From a virus, in IMG/VR virus record IMGVR_UViG_3300042288_001793, positions 1 through 43,142 of that record: a stretch of 43,142 bases of DNA, one strand, 5' to 3'. The notes beneath the pieces were generated by a model. It saw only the letters and a list, made by a program, of their open reading frames with translations, ran no database searches and was not told the origin of the DNA. Each line of letters starts with the position of its first letter. The stretch's first letter is position 1. Position numbers and translations under genes: made by a program. Positions 1-8,138 of this stretch are shown here, one piece after another.

Positions 1-2
1 CC

Positions 3-530
3 CCACACCTTTGTAAGAACGGATTAGCAATAGTTCAAATCATGGAAAAGGGGGGCATTTTAAAAACCCAATTATTCCATGAATCGGGTGAAGTTCTGAC
101 TTCGGAATATGAACTTCCTGATATTCAGGACTCTCAGAAAAAGGGCGCGGCTCTCACTTATGCCCGTCGTTATTCGGTGTGTGCTTTATTGAGTATTACA
201 GCCGACGAAGACGACGACGCAAATAGCACAAAAACTAACGGCAATGGCAAACAATCAGCACTGGCTATTGGCGACACCATTAAACAAGTCAGGGAATTTT
301 TAAAAGTTGATAAAAGCTGGGTTCTAGCTTGGTTGTCCAGTCATCAAGTTCCATCAATTAATGATTTAAAAAATGCCGATCAACTCATTAAAGATATGTG
401 CATTGATTGGGCGATTTCCCAAGGGGCTGAAAATTCATCAGCCCTTGAAAGTTACACGGATAATGTTAAAAAAACAGATTTAACATCGGTTCAAAAATGG
501 CAACAAGTGTTGTTTAGAGGTGGTCAATAA
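3..530 (+). CDS. erf: ERF-family single-strand annealing protein, 5' end cut by the window edge
   Basis: ERF proteins anneal single-stranded DNA during phage recombination. The frame is open from base 3, so the gene starts before the window; the first visible ATG (42) is internal. Read from base 3 the protein shows a stretch like KNGLAIVQI, then QLFHESGEVL, then ALTYARRYS followed by an acidic ADEDDDAN tail. These are the typical consecutive blocks of the ERF core. The last ~90 residues are a looser C-terminal part that I do not recognise. The stop overlaps the next ATG by one base (TAATG at 528-532), suggesting translational coupling to the following gene. Confidence 0.85.
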   Translation, partial: PHLCKNGLAIVQIMEKGGILKTQLFHESGEVLTSEYELPDIQDSQKKGAALTYARRYSVCALLSITADEDDDANSTKTNGNGKQSALAIGDTIKQVREFLKVDKSWVLAWLSSHQVPSINDLKNADQLIKDMCIDWAISQGAENSSALESYTDNVKKTDLTSVQKWQQVLFRGGQ

Positions 531-859
531 TGCCTGATTTTAATATGCGGTGTAGATTGTCTGATCCAGGACAATACAGGTTGTCAAAGACTAAAATTAG
601 TAGACTTGAGTTTGGCTGGTGGTATGTACGTTATTGCTTTGTTTTTCATCCATACGCAGCTTTTGACGTATTTTGCGAAGAATACAAAAAACAGAACAAT
701 ATTGACGATGATGTTGAGGTTTTAGATATTTTTGATCATTACAAAGACTTCAAAGAACCATCAGGAATTTTGCCGACGCTAATTAATGAAGTGAGCAAAT
801 GTGTTTTCAGAATAAAACTCTTATTTAGTAAAGTAAAAGCTAAGGGTCTGCCATTTTAA
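530..859 (+). CDS. hypothetical protein coupled to ERF
   Basis: A 109-residue protein I do not recognise. It is rich in aromatic residues near the N-terminus (a FGWWYVRYCFVFHPY block at about residues 28-42) and has an acidic middle part. No signal peptide is evident. The start overlaps the ERF stop in a TAATG arrangement, so it probably belongs to the same recombination or replication transcript. Its 3' end overlaps the convergent terminase gene by four bases. Confidence 0.6.
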   Translation: MPDFNMRCRLSDPGQYRLSKTKISRLEFGWWYVRYCFVFHPYAAFDVFCEEYKKQNNIDDDVEVLDIFDHYKDFKEPSGILPTLINEVSKCVFRIKLLFSKVKAKGLPF

Positions 860-2355
860 CCCGCCAAACCCCTGACCTGTTTCTTCCCTAACTTCCGTTC
901 TCGCGTCTCTTTCTTGAACGGATAGATTGAATGAATTAGATAACCCGCTGCGTCGCTTAAATGTGATAGCAGCGGGTTATCGCTTTTATTGATGCCCTCA
1001 TCACTCCATGTCACCTGTTCCAAATCCTTGATAAAGTTTTGGCAGTTGGCAAAGTGAATATAGCAACGGTTTTGGCGGAAAAGTTGATTAACTGAGTGAA
1101 CCCGATTCACAACAAACGGGTTAGCGTCGGCAAACTTGCGAACCAAATAACCTTTGCCTCCCAGTGCTGCTAGTGGCTCTAATCCCTGAAAAACGATATC
1201 CCACGATGACAACCGACTAGCCGCAGTTCGAGCGCGTCCGGTGGCATCCCCAAATATCTGGATTTCTGGGGGTATGCCGTATTTCTCTACCCAGTCCACA
1301 ATACTTTCTGTGAGTTCCCAAATGTCGGAGTCCATGATTGACCATTCCCGACAAAAATGAACCTCATTGCCCCGTTGTTGAGCCGCTAGACAAACTATAG
1401 GCGTGTGGTTAAAGTCAAAGGTTAGGAGTAGTGGTAAATTTGGGTCGTACTCCAGTAATTCGGCATCTTCACCCTGCAAAGCATGAACGGAGCGGGTAAA
1501 ATATTTGTAAACTATACCGATGCTGGTATTAATAAATTTACCTTCAATCTCCTGAAGATACATTTCATCGGTATAGTTGGCTTTTAACGACTCTACATAA
1601 TCCTCACCTGAATGAATATTCTCCAGTGAGGACAAAGAGGCCATCTTGTAAAGTTTCTGTATCTTCTCTTCTCTAGTAGGGTCGCCAAATTTGTGATAAA
1701 CGTAATTGTACCCGGCGGGTGAAGTCGTCATTATCCCTTGTCCTTTCATCTCACCCGGTCCACGCCCCAGCCGTCCATCAATAGTTAAAAATGCCTGTTC
1801 CGATGCGTAGGCAAATTCATCAGCCCAAACCCATCTAATCTGCAAACCCCGCCCCGCTTGTGTTTTCCCTGCGAAATTGTTGGCAGATATCACGTAAACG
1901 AACGCCTTCTGATGTCCTATGTAGCATCGTTGACAATTAGCGATCGCTAATGCCTGATCTTCCGGTGATTCACGCCACGGCTCTAACGGAATATTGAACA
2001 GGCGACAAACTTCAACTAATGTTACCAAAGATGCCCTCGATAATTGCCCGTAATCGTTGGCGGTAATCATGCCCCGTGCTTTGGGGTCAAGTAATGCCCT
2101 GGTACACGCCCATACAGCACCAGCAAAGGATTTACCGCTATTTATTCCCCCAATTGCACCAACCCATCTATGATCTAACGGATCGGGCGTGTTCCATCCT
2201 GCCAACTCCAGAAATTCAGATTGTCCGCCGGGGTTAGGCGTGAACTTATCAAAGATTGTAATTGCACCAGCAGCCGGCGTTACCCTCGCTCTGGTATTTT
2301 GCTGTGTCTTGATCTTGTTCTTAGGATTTAATCTGGCAGGGGATGGAAAAATCAT
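856..2355 (-). CDS. terL: terminase large subunit (TerL)
   Basis: This is the packaging motor ATPase and nuclease, 499 residues. The ATPase part has Walker A GGINSGKS (residues 69-76), Walker B WVWADE ending at D179-E180, and a coupling-type TTSPAG motif near 210-215. The C-terminal RNase H-like nuclease part has an acidic residue in each expected block: D314 in TFDFNHTP, D370 in FGDATG and D468 in SDAAGY. All motor and nuclease motifs are present, so the gene looks functional. It is transcribed leftward, opposite to the tail operon. The TerS-like gene lies about 2.7 kb upstream on the same strand, separated by regulatory and modification genes, which is an unusual gap. Confidence 0.93.
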   Translation of the reverse strand: MIFPSPARLNPKNKIKTQQNTRARVTPAAGAITIFDKFTPNPGGQSEFLELAGWNTPDPLDHRWVGAIGGINSGKSFAGAVWACTRALLDPKARGMITANDYGQLSRASLVTLVEVCRLFNIPLEPWRESPEDQALAIANCQRCYIGHQKAFVYVISANNFAGKTQAGRGLQIRWVWADEFAYASEQAFLTIDGRLGRGPGEMKGQGIMTTSPAGYNYVYHKFGDPTREEKIQKLYKMASLSSLENIHSGEDYVESLKANYTDEMYLQEIEGKFINTSIGIVYKYFTRSVHALQGEDAELLEYDPNLPLLLTFDFNHTPIVCLAAQQRGNEVHFCREWSIMDSDIWELTESIVDWVEKYGIPPEIQIFGDATGRARTAASRLSSWDIVFQGLEPLAALGGKGYLVRKFADANPFVVNRVHSVNQLFRQNRCYIHFANCQNFIKDLEQVTWSDEGINKSDNPLLSHLSDAAGYLIHSIYPFKKETRERKLGKKQVRGLAG

Positions 2356-2372
2356 AATAAATTATCTTAAAT

Positions 2373-2705
2373 ATGCCTAATTATAAAGCCCGTTATGGCA
2401 ACCTGAAAAAGCATAAGAAGAAATGCAGAAAAGCACACCTCAGAACTCATGGACTCTGTACGGTGTGCTTAATCAATAAGTCTGAACAGGTGCATCATTC
2501 TAGTTATCGTAAGTCGGGGGATAGGTACGGAGTTAATATTTTTCCAACGTGCCGGAGGTGTCATTTCAATATCTGTCATAGTCCTAAAAACTGGATTGTT
2601 CACCCTACAGATCCGGAATGGAAGAATCACAACACCCCGGCATTTACCAAGATGCTACAAAAGAATTATAGGAAGATTCAGAAGTTTTACAATAAGAAAC
2701 CCTAG
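2373..2705 (+). CDS. HNH-family endonuclease, small
   Basis: A 110-residue basic protein with a CxxC pair (CTVC at about 29-32), a VHH motif (about 41-43) and a second CxxCH (CRRCH, about 60-64). This is the zinc-bound HNH arrangement of small phage nucleases. HNH proteins next to terminase genes are known to assist DNA cleavage at packaging in several siphoviruses, and here it starts 17 bases from the divergent terL start. A homing-type role is the alternative. It is followed directly by a strong terminator. Confidence 0.82.
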   Translation: MPNYKARYGNLKKHKKKCRKAHLRTHGLCTVCLINKSEQVHHSSYRKSGDRYGVNIFPTCRRCHFNICHSPKNWIVHPTDPEWKNHNTPAFTKMLQKNYRKIQKFYNKKP

Positions 2706-2728
2706 ACAAATAATAGTCCAGGGTTTTT
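2697..2728. terminator. intrinsic terminator after the HNH gene
   Basis: AAACCCTAGAC pairs with GTCCAGGGTTT (one mismatch) around an 8-base A/T loop and is followed by a T run at 2724-2728. It overlaps the HNH stop codon and lies between convergent genes, so it may also serve the leftward transcript. Confidence 0.8.
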
Positions 2729-2748
2729 GATTAGTTGCTGTTAATTGA

Positions 2749-3535
2749 CTATTTTACCGCTTGAATAACCAGTGTAGTTGTTTCCGGTAATGCGATACCA
2801 GGATAAGCGACACGCCAAGCATCGTGGCTGTATAAATTTTTCTCAACAAACCTTGGACATGGTACTTTTTTGATTTCCAGTCCCATTTGATTTGATACAG
2901 TTTTGAGTCTGTGCCACTTAAACCGAGTTTCTGAGATACCGTTAAATTTGGCTACACGAACCAATACTATTGCCAAACCCCTGAAACCCTATTGATATCG
3001 TCACGATTTTATTGGGTTTCAGACATATTTGGGAAAATTGGCAATAGTATTGACGAACGATAGAGGAATAATTGAACAACTCATCAACTGCTTCTGATAG
3101 TTGCTCATTTTGTTGCTCTAAAAGGATGTTTTGCGCTTCTAGTCGTTCGTTCTCTTCTGCTAACTTTGCGGCTTCTAGTAACGCCTGAGAATAGGTTTTT
3201 GGTATTTGGTGAGCGATCGCCGTAGTGCCAGTTGACATCAAATTAAAGATGTGTCCATCACACCACACGGCAAATTCTGGGCTAATCCAACGGGCTAAAT
3301 TGATCGCTAAACTAGGATGTCCCCAAGTACCACCGTTAACGCCCTCTTCTGAACAAACTACCTCAGATGTGAGTGAGTTACCTAAAACCCTTGTGTAGTC
3401 TTGAGTTTGCTTTAGTCGCGTCCAGTTATCAATTCGCTTATCATTTGCTTGACACATCTGGGTAAGGTTGATAAACCCATCGTGACGACGCGAAATTGTT
3501 TGTCCGTTGTAGTTAAAAACTGCTAAATTATTCAT
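2749..3535 (-). pseudogene. KilA-N domain protein split by a 91-bp MITE
   Basis: KilA-N proteins are phage DNA-binding regulators. The 5' part, from ATG at 3535 with an AGAGG ribosome site just before it, encodes FNYNGQTISRRHDGFINLTQMC and HPSLAINLARWISPEFAVWCD, the KilA-N core, then a coiled coil ending at SSIVR. There a small inverted-repeat element (2962-3052) with a 6-base target duplication interrupts the frame, and the first frame stops at 2942. The C-terminal domain continues in another frame to 2749: VAKFNGISETRFKWHRLK, then a NLYSHDAWRVAYPGIALPE-like segment common in cyanobacterial KilA-N proteins. Removing element plus one target copy (97 bp) restores one frame of 258 residues. Confidence 0.85.
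2962..3052. mobile_element. 91-bp MITE-like element with 15-bp terminal inverted repeats and 6-bp target duplication
   Basis: The ends are perfect inverted repeats: CAATACTATTGCCAA at 2962-2976 and its complement at 3038-3052. ACGAAC is directly repeated at 2956-2961 and 3053-3058, exactly at the two borders. A second nested inverted repeat, CTGAAACCC (2981-2989) with GGGTTTCAG (3014-3022), lies inside, so the whole element can fold into one long hairpin. It has no coding capacity. It lies inside a KilA-N gene whose frame is restored by its removal, so the insertion is shown by the sequence itself. The mobilising transposase is not in the window. Confidence 0.88.
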
Positions 3536-3675
3536 GTGACCTCTTGCTAGGTTGCCGTTCCCCTGTTGGACTCGGTGCTGATAACACCATCCGGTGAGGG
3601 GATTACATGATAATTGTAACACAATTTATAGGTATTTCAAACAGTTGTACTATGGTTTCGATAAGCAACGTTAAA

Positions 3676-3746
3676 GCGAGTAGGTAGGATTTGAACCTCC
3701 GATCATGGGTTGGACACCCACGGCTTTACCACTCAGCTATACTCGC
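3676..3746 (-). tRNA. tRNA-Gly(UCC)-like gene with atypical features
   Basis: Read on the minus strand, 71 bases fold as a cloverleaf. The acceptor stem is GCGAGTA with TACTCGC (7 perfect pairs), the D arm has GCT with AGC, the anticodon stem is GTGGG with CCCAT around TGTCCAA, and the T loop is TTCAAAT. The anticodon read is UCC (Gly), and the following base is T, the usual glycine discriminator; CCA is not encoded. Oddities: the base before the anticodon is G instead of the nearly universal U33, and the T stem has a mismatch and an extra base. It is either a divergent phage tRNA or a decaying copy. It lies three bases from the end of the mom-like gene. Confidence 0.6.
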
Positions 3747-3749
3747 AAT

Positions 3750-4483
3750 CTAATTATATACTATTTTCTCACCTTTATACATTGAGAAACCACGTTTTTT
3801 AATCTCATCAAACGGGATTATAGGAGCTGTTAATTTTTCTCTGTAGGTAGGGTCTAAAAAATAGATATATCTCATTTGGCAGCCGCTTAATAATTCTCCA
3901 CCATGATCTTGCTGCAATTTCTTTAATGGTGTATTTGGGTTTCCATAGGTGTTTGTTACCCAATGGCTAATTGCAGATGTTTTTGTTTGTACGGTAATTC
4001 TATGAACCGTATCCCCCCCCGCGAGAGGTGTCTTAACTTATCAGGCAATCGCCAAATCATATCAGACTTACTATTTATCCCAGTCAAAATAAATCCAGAA
4101 GCCCTATAAATAGTACCGTCTCCACACTGACAAGCATCAGAAAAGCTAAGAACCCATTTTAGATGCGGCGCGTGTTTTCTTAATAGTTTAAATGCAATTG
4201 ATAACGCCCTGCTTTCACTATTTCTTGGCAGATTGTCACTAAATGCCATGCGGTTTAATTCAACAAAATCATTCCATTTTGTATCTTCAACTAACCCGAT
4301 GACCTTGCTTTTGTCCAGTGGTGAACCGAACTGCATCGCACCTTCAAGACTACCATTGTAGAAAACACCAATATGTATCCGTGAGTTATTAACAACCTTC
4401 CCTGAGTAATGAAGTTTTTTAATAATAGCGTTAGCTTCCTGGCTGGTGATAGGTTTTAGAATAATGTTTTTAGCTTTACCCAT
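3750..4483 (-). pseudogene. mom: Mom-like DNA modification protein, frameshifted in a run of eight G
   Basis: Mom-family acetyltransferase-like enzymes modify adenine in phage DNA and protect it from host restriction. The first frame (from 4483) has the family blocks GVFYNGSLEGAMQFGSP, ELNRMAFSDNLPRNSESRALS and a CGDGTIYRASGF block. At 4013-4020 there is a homopolymer of eight C (G on the coding strand). As written the frame then runs off and stops at 3956. In the neighbouring frame the expected C-terminus follows, including GELLSGCQMRYIYFLDPTY and LTAPIIPFDEI, to a stop at 3750-3752. Nine G would give one intact protein. This can be a real mutation, a phase-variable switch, or a sequencing error. 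The start overlaps the upstream parB-like gene by eight bases. Confidence 0.82.
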
Positions 4484-5123
4484 GACTCCCTACAAACATT
4501 TCACATATTCTCGCTAATGAATTGCCGTTTGAATTTTGATTCGGACTCTCATCAAATTCTCCCATCCCCTTCGCCACGCTAATAGCATCTTTCACGGTGG
4601 CAACCTGTTCCTCTGTTAACGTAAAATTCATACTTGATAACGTAGCGCGATCGCCAGACGGAATATCGCCAAGCGCGTCCCCCCATTCTGAATCATCGGG
4701 CTTTTCCTCATCCAAAAAGCTCAACTCCAACTCACTAAACCCGGTCAAATCCAGATCAAACCCTTCATCCTGCAAAAACTCAAAATCAATCTTCAGCAGT
4801 TCCGGGTCAAAGCCCGTATTCATTGTCAACTTATTGTGAGTTAACCTATAGGCGACTTTTTGGGCTTCAGTCAGTCCCGTTACCTGAATCACTGGGATAG
4901 TGGTGTCGCCTCGCTTCTTAGCTGCTAAAAGCCGTCCGTGACCCTCTAGCAATTCTCCCTTCTCATCAACTGCCACCGGATCTAAAAATGTAAATTCCTC
5001 AATGGAGTTTGCTATCTGATCCACATGGGAATCAGGATGTAATTTGGCGTTGTGTTTATACGCCATTAATCTGTCAATATCCCATTCCTCAATCTGACTA
5101 CGCTTAATCGTCTGTTTGTTCAT
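4476..5123 (-). CDS. ParB/Srx-like domain protein
   Basis: A 215-residue protein whose N-terminal half has the ParB-type fold signature: NAKLHPDSHVDQIANSIEEF (about 25-44), FLDPVAVDEKGELLEGHGRL and a following IPVIQVTGLTEAQK block. Phage ParB-like proteins of this type are usually linked to DNA methylation or modification genes, and here it is joined to a mom-like gene by an eight-base overlap. The C-terminal half is acidic (LSFLDEEKPDDSEWGD) and not recognised. It overlaps the upstream TerS-like gene by 20 bases, so the three form one leftward operon. No partner parA is seen, so plasmid partition is unlikely. Confidence 0.82.
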   Translation of the reverse strand: MNKQTIKRSQIEEWDIDRLMAYKHNAKLHPDSHVDQIANSIEEFTFLDPVAVDEKGELLEGHGRLLAAKKRGDTTIPVIQVTGLTEAQKVAYRLTHNKLTMNTGFDPELLKIDFEFLQDEGFDLDLTGFSELELSFLDEEKPDDSEWGDALGDIPSGDRATLSSMNFTLTEEQVATVKDAISVAKGMGEFDESPNQNSNGNSLARICEMFVGSHG

Positions 5124-5688
5124 TTGGTTTCTCGCTTGGATCTATTATTTCGTAACCTTCCCTAGATAGCTTGTCAGCAGCCGCATTAATGTCAATGAAG
5201 TATTTAATACCCCTCACCTCATTAATGGCATCTGTTGACCGTTTTAACGCCTGTGACCATTGATTAACTTCCGCCGCGTTATGTTGAGCGATCGCTTTCT
5301 TCTTTTCCTCCCCTGCTAACTTCAAATCTTCCTGTAATTGTCGAGCTTTAAGTTCAATAATTTTAGCAACATAATCCCTTGCTAATTTGTGAACTTTGTA
5401 GTTTTCAATAACTATATCTGACAATTCATCTGATATTTTCTCAGATGTTTTTTCAATAGTCTTCTCCTGAATGGTCGTCTTGAGGGTGTCACGATACTGT
5501 CGCCTCTGATCTAGCCACAATTCTCGTTTTACCCAGCCTTCGACCGTCCCCTTTGACTGTCCAGATGCGTCTGCTAGTCCCCTAATTCCTATGTCATCAT
5601 CAGCCTCAACATAGCGGCGGCGACATTGTTCTTTAGTCCAAGGTCGTGGTAATTTCTCCCATCTCAATTTAGTAATTCCTATTAGCAA
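5104..5688 (-). CDS. terminase small subunit-like / HTH DNA-binding protein
   Basis: About 194 residues. The N-terminal 60 residues look like a small-terminase helix-turn-helix that senses DNA (ADDDIGIRGLADASGQSKGTVEGWVKRELW), followed by a long helical, highly charged region (residues 65-165) suited to oligomerisation. This matches small terminase subunits and Mu Gp-like HTH packaging proteins. It is read leftward ahead of parB-like, mom-like and terL genes. The start is uncertain: the longest frame begins with TTG at 5688 with no clear ribosome site, and a later TTG at about 5667 is possible. Confidence 0.6.
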   Translation of the reverse strand: MLIGITKLRWEKLPRPWTKEQCRRRYVEADDDIGIRGLADASGQSKGTVEGWVKRELWLDQRRQYRDTLKTTIQEKTIEKTSEKISDELSDIVIENYKVHKLARDYVAKIIELKARQLQEDLKLAGEEKKKAIAQHNAAEVNQWSQALKRSTDAINEVRGIKYFIDINAAADKLSREGYEIIDPSEKPNEQTDD

Positions 5689-5747
5689 CTAACTCAATAA
5701 TTGCACATTAATAAAAAATCGCCATCTTGTGACAGCGATCGCAATTA

Positions 5748-6884
5748 CTATTTTCCAGGTTTCGCCGTCGTAGATTTAACCGCCGTCGTCACAGAACAAG
5801 CCAATTGTGATTTTGACATTGCCACAGTCAACGCCTCTAACGCCGCTTCGCGTTCCACAGTAGCAGGGCATTTTTTAACTATAAAATCTGCTAAATCAGC
5901 AAACTTTGCGGTCAGTTGCCATTGCTCAGATAGTGCCATGTGCCGGGTAATCAATAGATTTATAGATTTATCAATAACATATTTTTTCCGCCATTTACAA
6001 GCGGTTGTGGAGTCTACGCCCAAAAATATCTCACACCACTGCAAAGATTTTCCAAGCTCAATTGCTTCAATAACTTTTAGCTTTAATTCAATATCAAAAC
6101 CGACAGGCGCGGTCGGCTTGGGATTGACCCTAAACCAATATTTACAACTTTTGCAAGAATACCTAACGCCACGCCTAACGGTGTTGTAACTCTGGCATCT
6201 AGGACATTTAACACGCCCGTCAGCAATGGCGCGTAACTTTTCCAATCCCTCTTTTTCAATTTGGCGGATCTTCCTGGACCCCATGCCGTGAAGTCTGGCA
6301 AGTTCGCCAATGGGGATTCTGTTAATATAAAGTCCGTTGATAACAGCGGCGTGTAGTTCCGGCAACTGGTTTATCAATGGCGTGATTCTATCCAGTTCCT
6401 CCTGTCGTTCATCCGTCAAAGCCTCCGGTAATTCAGAATTATGCTGATTACACGCCGTTGCACATTCTTTAGCTAAGTCCAATGGAATATCAAGAGATAA
6501 AGCAGCTTGTTCATAGGTAACGCCGTGCTTTTGTGCATACCGTTTAATCTTTTGGTGAGTTTCTTGTAGTGTTCTAGGAACTTTGATCAGCCGCCCCTTG
6601 TCACGGATAAATTGCAAGATTGCACCATTAATAAATAGAACCGCAATACTTGATAATTTACACTTCTTTTCAGGGTCAAATCTCTCAATTGCCCTAATTA
6701 ATCCAGTTGCCCCAATTTGGACTAAATCATCATAGGGTAGGTCACAGCAGAAGGTCATTTTATGAGCAACTTTATGGACTAGTCCCATGTTGTTAATAAC
6801 AATCTTGTTTCTAATTCTTATATCTTTAGTGGCGTGATAATTGATTAATAATTGAAGATTGTCTTCATAATTGGTATTTGACAT
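5748..6884 (-). CDS. sigma-70-like factor fused to a transposase-type zinc ribbon and HTH
   Basis: A 378-residue protein with two parts. Residues 1-225 look like a group 3/4 sigma factor: LINYHATKDIRIRNKIVINN and MGLVHKVAHKM (region 2.1), YDDLVQIGATGLIRAIERFD (region 2.2-2.4), then a spacer and a C-terminal HTH (IPIGELARLHGMGSRKIRQI, region 4). Residues 227-252 are a zinc ribbon, C227-x2-C230 and C244-x2-C247, of the kind seen in InsA-type transposases. It is followed by a second HTH-like stretch (about 265-300) with ACKWRKKYV. I do not know this combination as a standard architecture. A phage sigma factor would redirect host RNA polymerase to late genes. The start has no strong ribosome site; the divergent small gene begins 53 bases away. 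Confidence 0.75.
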   Translation of the reverse strand: MSNTNYEDNLQLLINYHATKDIRIRNKIVINNMGLVHKVAHKMTFCCDLPYDDLVQIGATGLIRAIERFDPEKKCKLSSIAVLFINGAILQFIRDKGRLIKVPRTLQETHQKIKRYAQKHGVTYEQAALSLDIPLDLAKECATACNQHNSELPEALTDERQEELDRITPLINQLPELHAAVINGLYINRIPIGELARLHGMGSRKIRQIEKEGLEKLRAIADGRVKCPRCQSYNTVRRGVRYSCKSCKYWFRVNPKPTAPVGFDIELKLKVIEAIELGKSLQWCEIFLGVDSTTACKWRKKYVIDKSINLLITRHMALSEQWQLTAKFADLADFIVKKCPATVEREAALEALTVAMSKSQLACSVTTAVKSTTAKPGK

Positions 6885-6896
6885 AAGTGATTGAAG

Positions 6897-6926
6897 TTGT
6901 GATAAAATTATCTGAATATCTATAAT
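6897..6926 (+). promoter_or_regulatory. promoter for the small-protein and dCTP deaminase transcript
   Basis: TTGTGA (6897-6902), an 18-base spacer and a perfect TATAAT (6921-6926) point rightward. The ATG of the next small gene is only 12 bases after the -10 box and has no ribosome site, so that gene may be translated from a leaderless or nearly leaderless mRNA. Confidence 0.6.
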
Positions 6927-6937
6927 CTAATACAATC

Positions 6938-7111
6938 ATGGATGATTTAACGCAGAAACTTCAATCATTATTAGACGGATTTGGGAATAGAGGCAGTGGC
7001 AGAATTGAACGACGGAGCGACGGTTTTTATTATGTGAATAAAATCGTTGTCATGCACCTTGACCGCAACTATCACAACGCAGTTTCAATATTAAAGCAAT
7101 TGTTTATTTAA
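6938..7111 (+). CDS. small hypothetical protein, 57 aa
   Basis: A short open frame from ATG 6938 to TAA 7109-7111 encoding 57 residues. It begins MDDLTQKLQSLLDGFGNRG and ends with a helical SILKQLFI tail. It lies directly behind a good promoter and nine bases before dcd. I do not recognise it. Support is position, spacing and an amphipathic, ordinary amino-acid composition; there is no homology argument from reading alone. Confidence 0.5.
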   Translation: MDDLTQKLQSLLDGFGNRGSGRIERRSDGFYYVNKIVVMHLDRNYHNAVSILKQLFI

Positions 7112-7120
7112 GAGTTAATC

Positions 7121-7732
7121 ATGATTTTAAACGATGCACAGATAACGGAATTGGCAGCTAGTGGGATGATCAACCCATTTCAGCCTCAATTAATTAGAGA
7201 GGTTAGTATCTGCGGTCATGAACTAATGGAGAATCAGATCAGGAAAGTGATTAGTTATGGGCTGTCGTCTTACGGTTACGATATCCGATTAAGCCCTAAA
7301 GAATTTAAAGTTTTTAAGCATATTCCGGGTACAATTGTTAACCCTAAAAACTTTAATTCTGGTAATTTAGAGTCAGTAGAATTACAGCGTGATCAATGGG
7401 GTGATTTTTTCATAATCCCCGCTCATTCTTACGGGCTGGGTGTGGCAATTGAAAGGTTAGAAATGCCGTCAGATTTAACAGCTATTTGTGTGGGAAAATC
7501 AACTTATGCGAGAGCTGGTTTAATAGCTAATTTAACACCTGTAGAAAGTTCGTGGCGAGGGAATTTAACTATCGAGATATCCAATTCATCAAGTGCAGAT
7601 TGTCGAGTGTATGCGAATGAAGGTATTTGTCAACTGCTATTTTTCAAAGGTGAACCATGCGCTGTTTCTTATGAAGATAGGCAGGGTAAATATCAAGATC
7701 AACCTGAGCAAATTGTATTGGCGAGGGTGTAA
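7121..7732 (+). CDS. dcd: dCTP deaminase (Dcd family)
   Basis: Deaminates dCTP to dUTP in the thymidylate supply route, or both deaminates and dephosphorylates it if bifunctional. The 203 residues carry SYGLSSYGYDIRLSP (about 45-59), GKSTYARAGLIANLTPVESSW (about 125-145, with the likely catalytic glutamate E142) and a GNLTIEISN block followed by YANEGICQLLFF. Length and motif order match the trimeric Dcd/dUTPase superfamily. A TAATG overlap (7730-7734) couples it to the broken HTH gene downstream. A phage copy suggests it adjusts nucleotide pools during replication. Confidence 0.92.
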   Translation: MILNDAQITELAASGMINPFQPQLIREVSICGHELMENQIRKVISYGLSSYGYDIRLSPKEFKVFKHIPGTIVNPKNFNSGNLESVELQRDQWGDFFIIPAHSYGLGVAIERLEMPSDLTAICVGKSTYARAGLIANLTPVESSWRGNLTIEISNSSSADCRVYANEGICQLLFFKGEPCAVSYEDRQGKYQDQPEQIVLARV

Positions 7733-8123
7733 TGGCAAGACAGAAGGGCAATAAATGTTGGAGTTAAAAAGAGATAGAGATAGTGCAGGATAACGCCGGG
7801 TTTATACTTCCAAGTAGAATTGTCAATGAGCTTAGTAAACATGGGTTTAGCAGAACGGAGGTAGCCGTCAGGCACTATTGCAAAAGCATAATATTTCCAT
7901 TATTTGCCATTACGATAGCTTATCTTTATGCAAGGTTGCTAAATTATTAGGAGTTAGTAGAGCGGCTGTGTCGCACTGGTGTGATTCAGGGCAGTTGCCA
8001 ATACAAAAAGTTAACAAAACTCGTTTAATGGTGACGTTTAAAGATGTCAAGAAATTCTTGCAAAGTCGAGATTTTAAAGTCAAGCTTAACGAAGATGGGT
8101 TAAATTTCTTTTTGGGGAAATAG
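7732..8123 (+). pseudogene. HTH DNA-binding protein broken by a stop codon and a frameshift
   Basis: The gene starts in the TAATG overlap with dcd and reads MARQKGNKCWS, then meets TAA at 7765-7767. The same frame continues coherently (EIEIVQDNAGFILPSRIVNELSKHG, a Myb/SANT-like HTH) to about VRHYC near 7880. The sequence then makes sense only one base back, where the frame from 7878 reads LCKVAKLLGVSRAAVSHWCD, a MerR/excisionase-like HTH, to 8123. An ancestral protein of about 130 residues with two DNA-binding helices explains both pieces. The 3' half could still be expressed alone from TTG 7878. Confidence 0.65.
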
Positions 8124-8138
8124 TCAAATGAAAAGACA

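Noticed and set aside
4476-5123. ParB-like gene as evidence of a plasmid partition system
   Set aside because: There is no parA partner, and the gene is coupled to a mom-like gene as in phages.
6083-6310. Leftward 75-residue frame inside the sigma gene
   Set aside because: It overlaps the zinc ribbon coding region in another frame and has no supporting signals.
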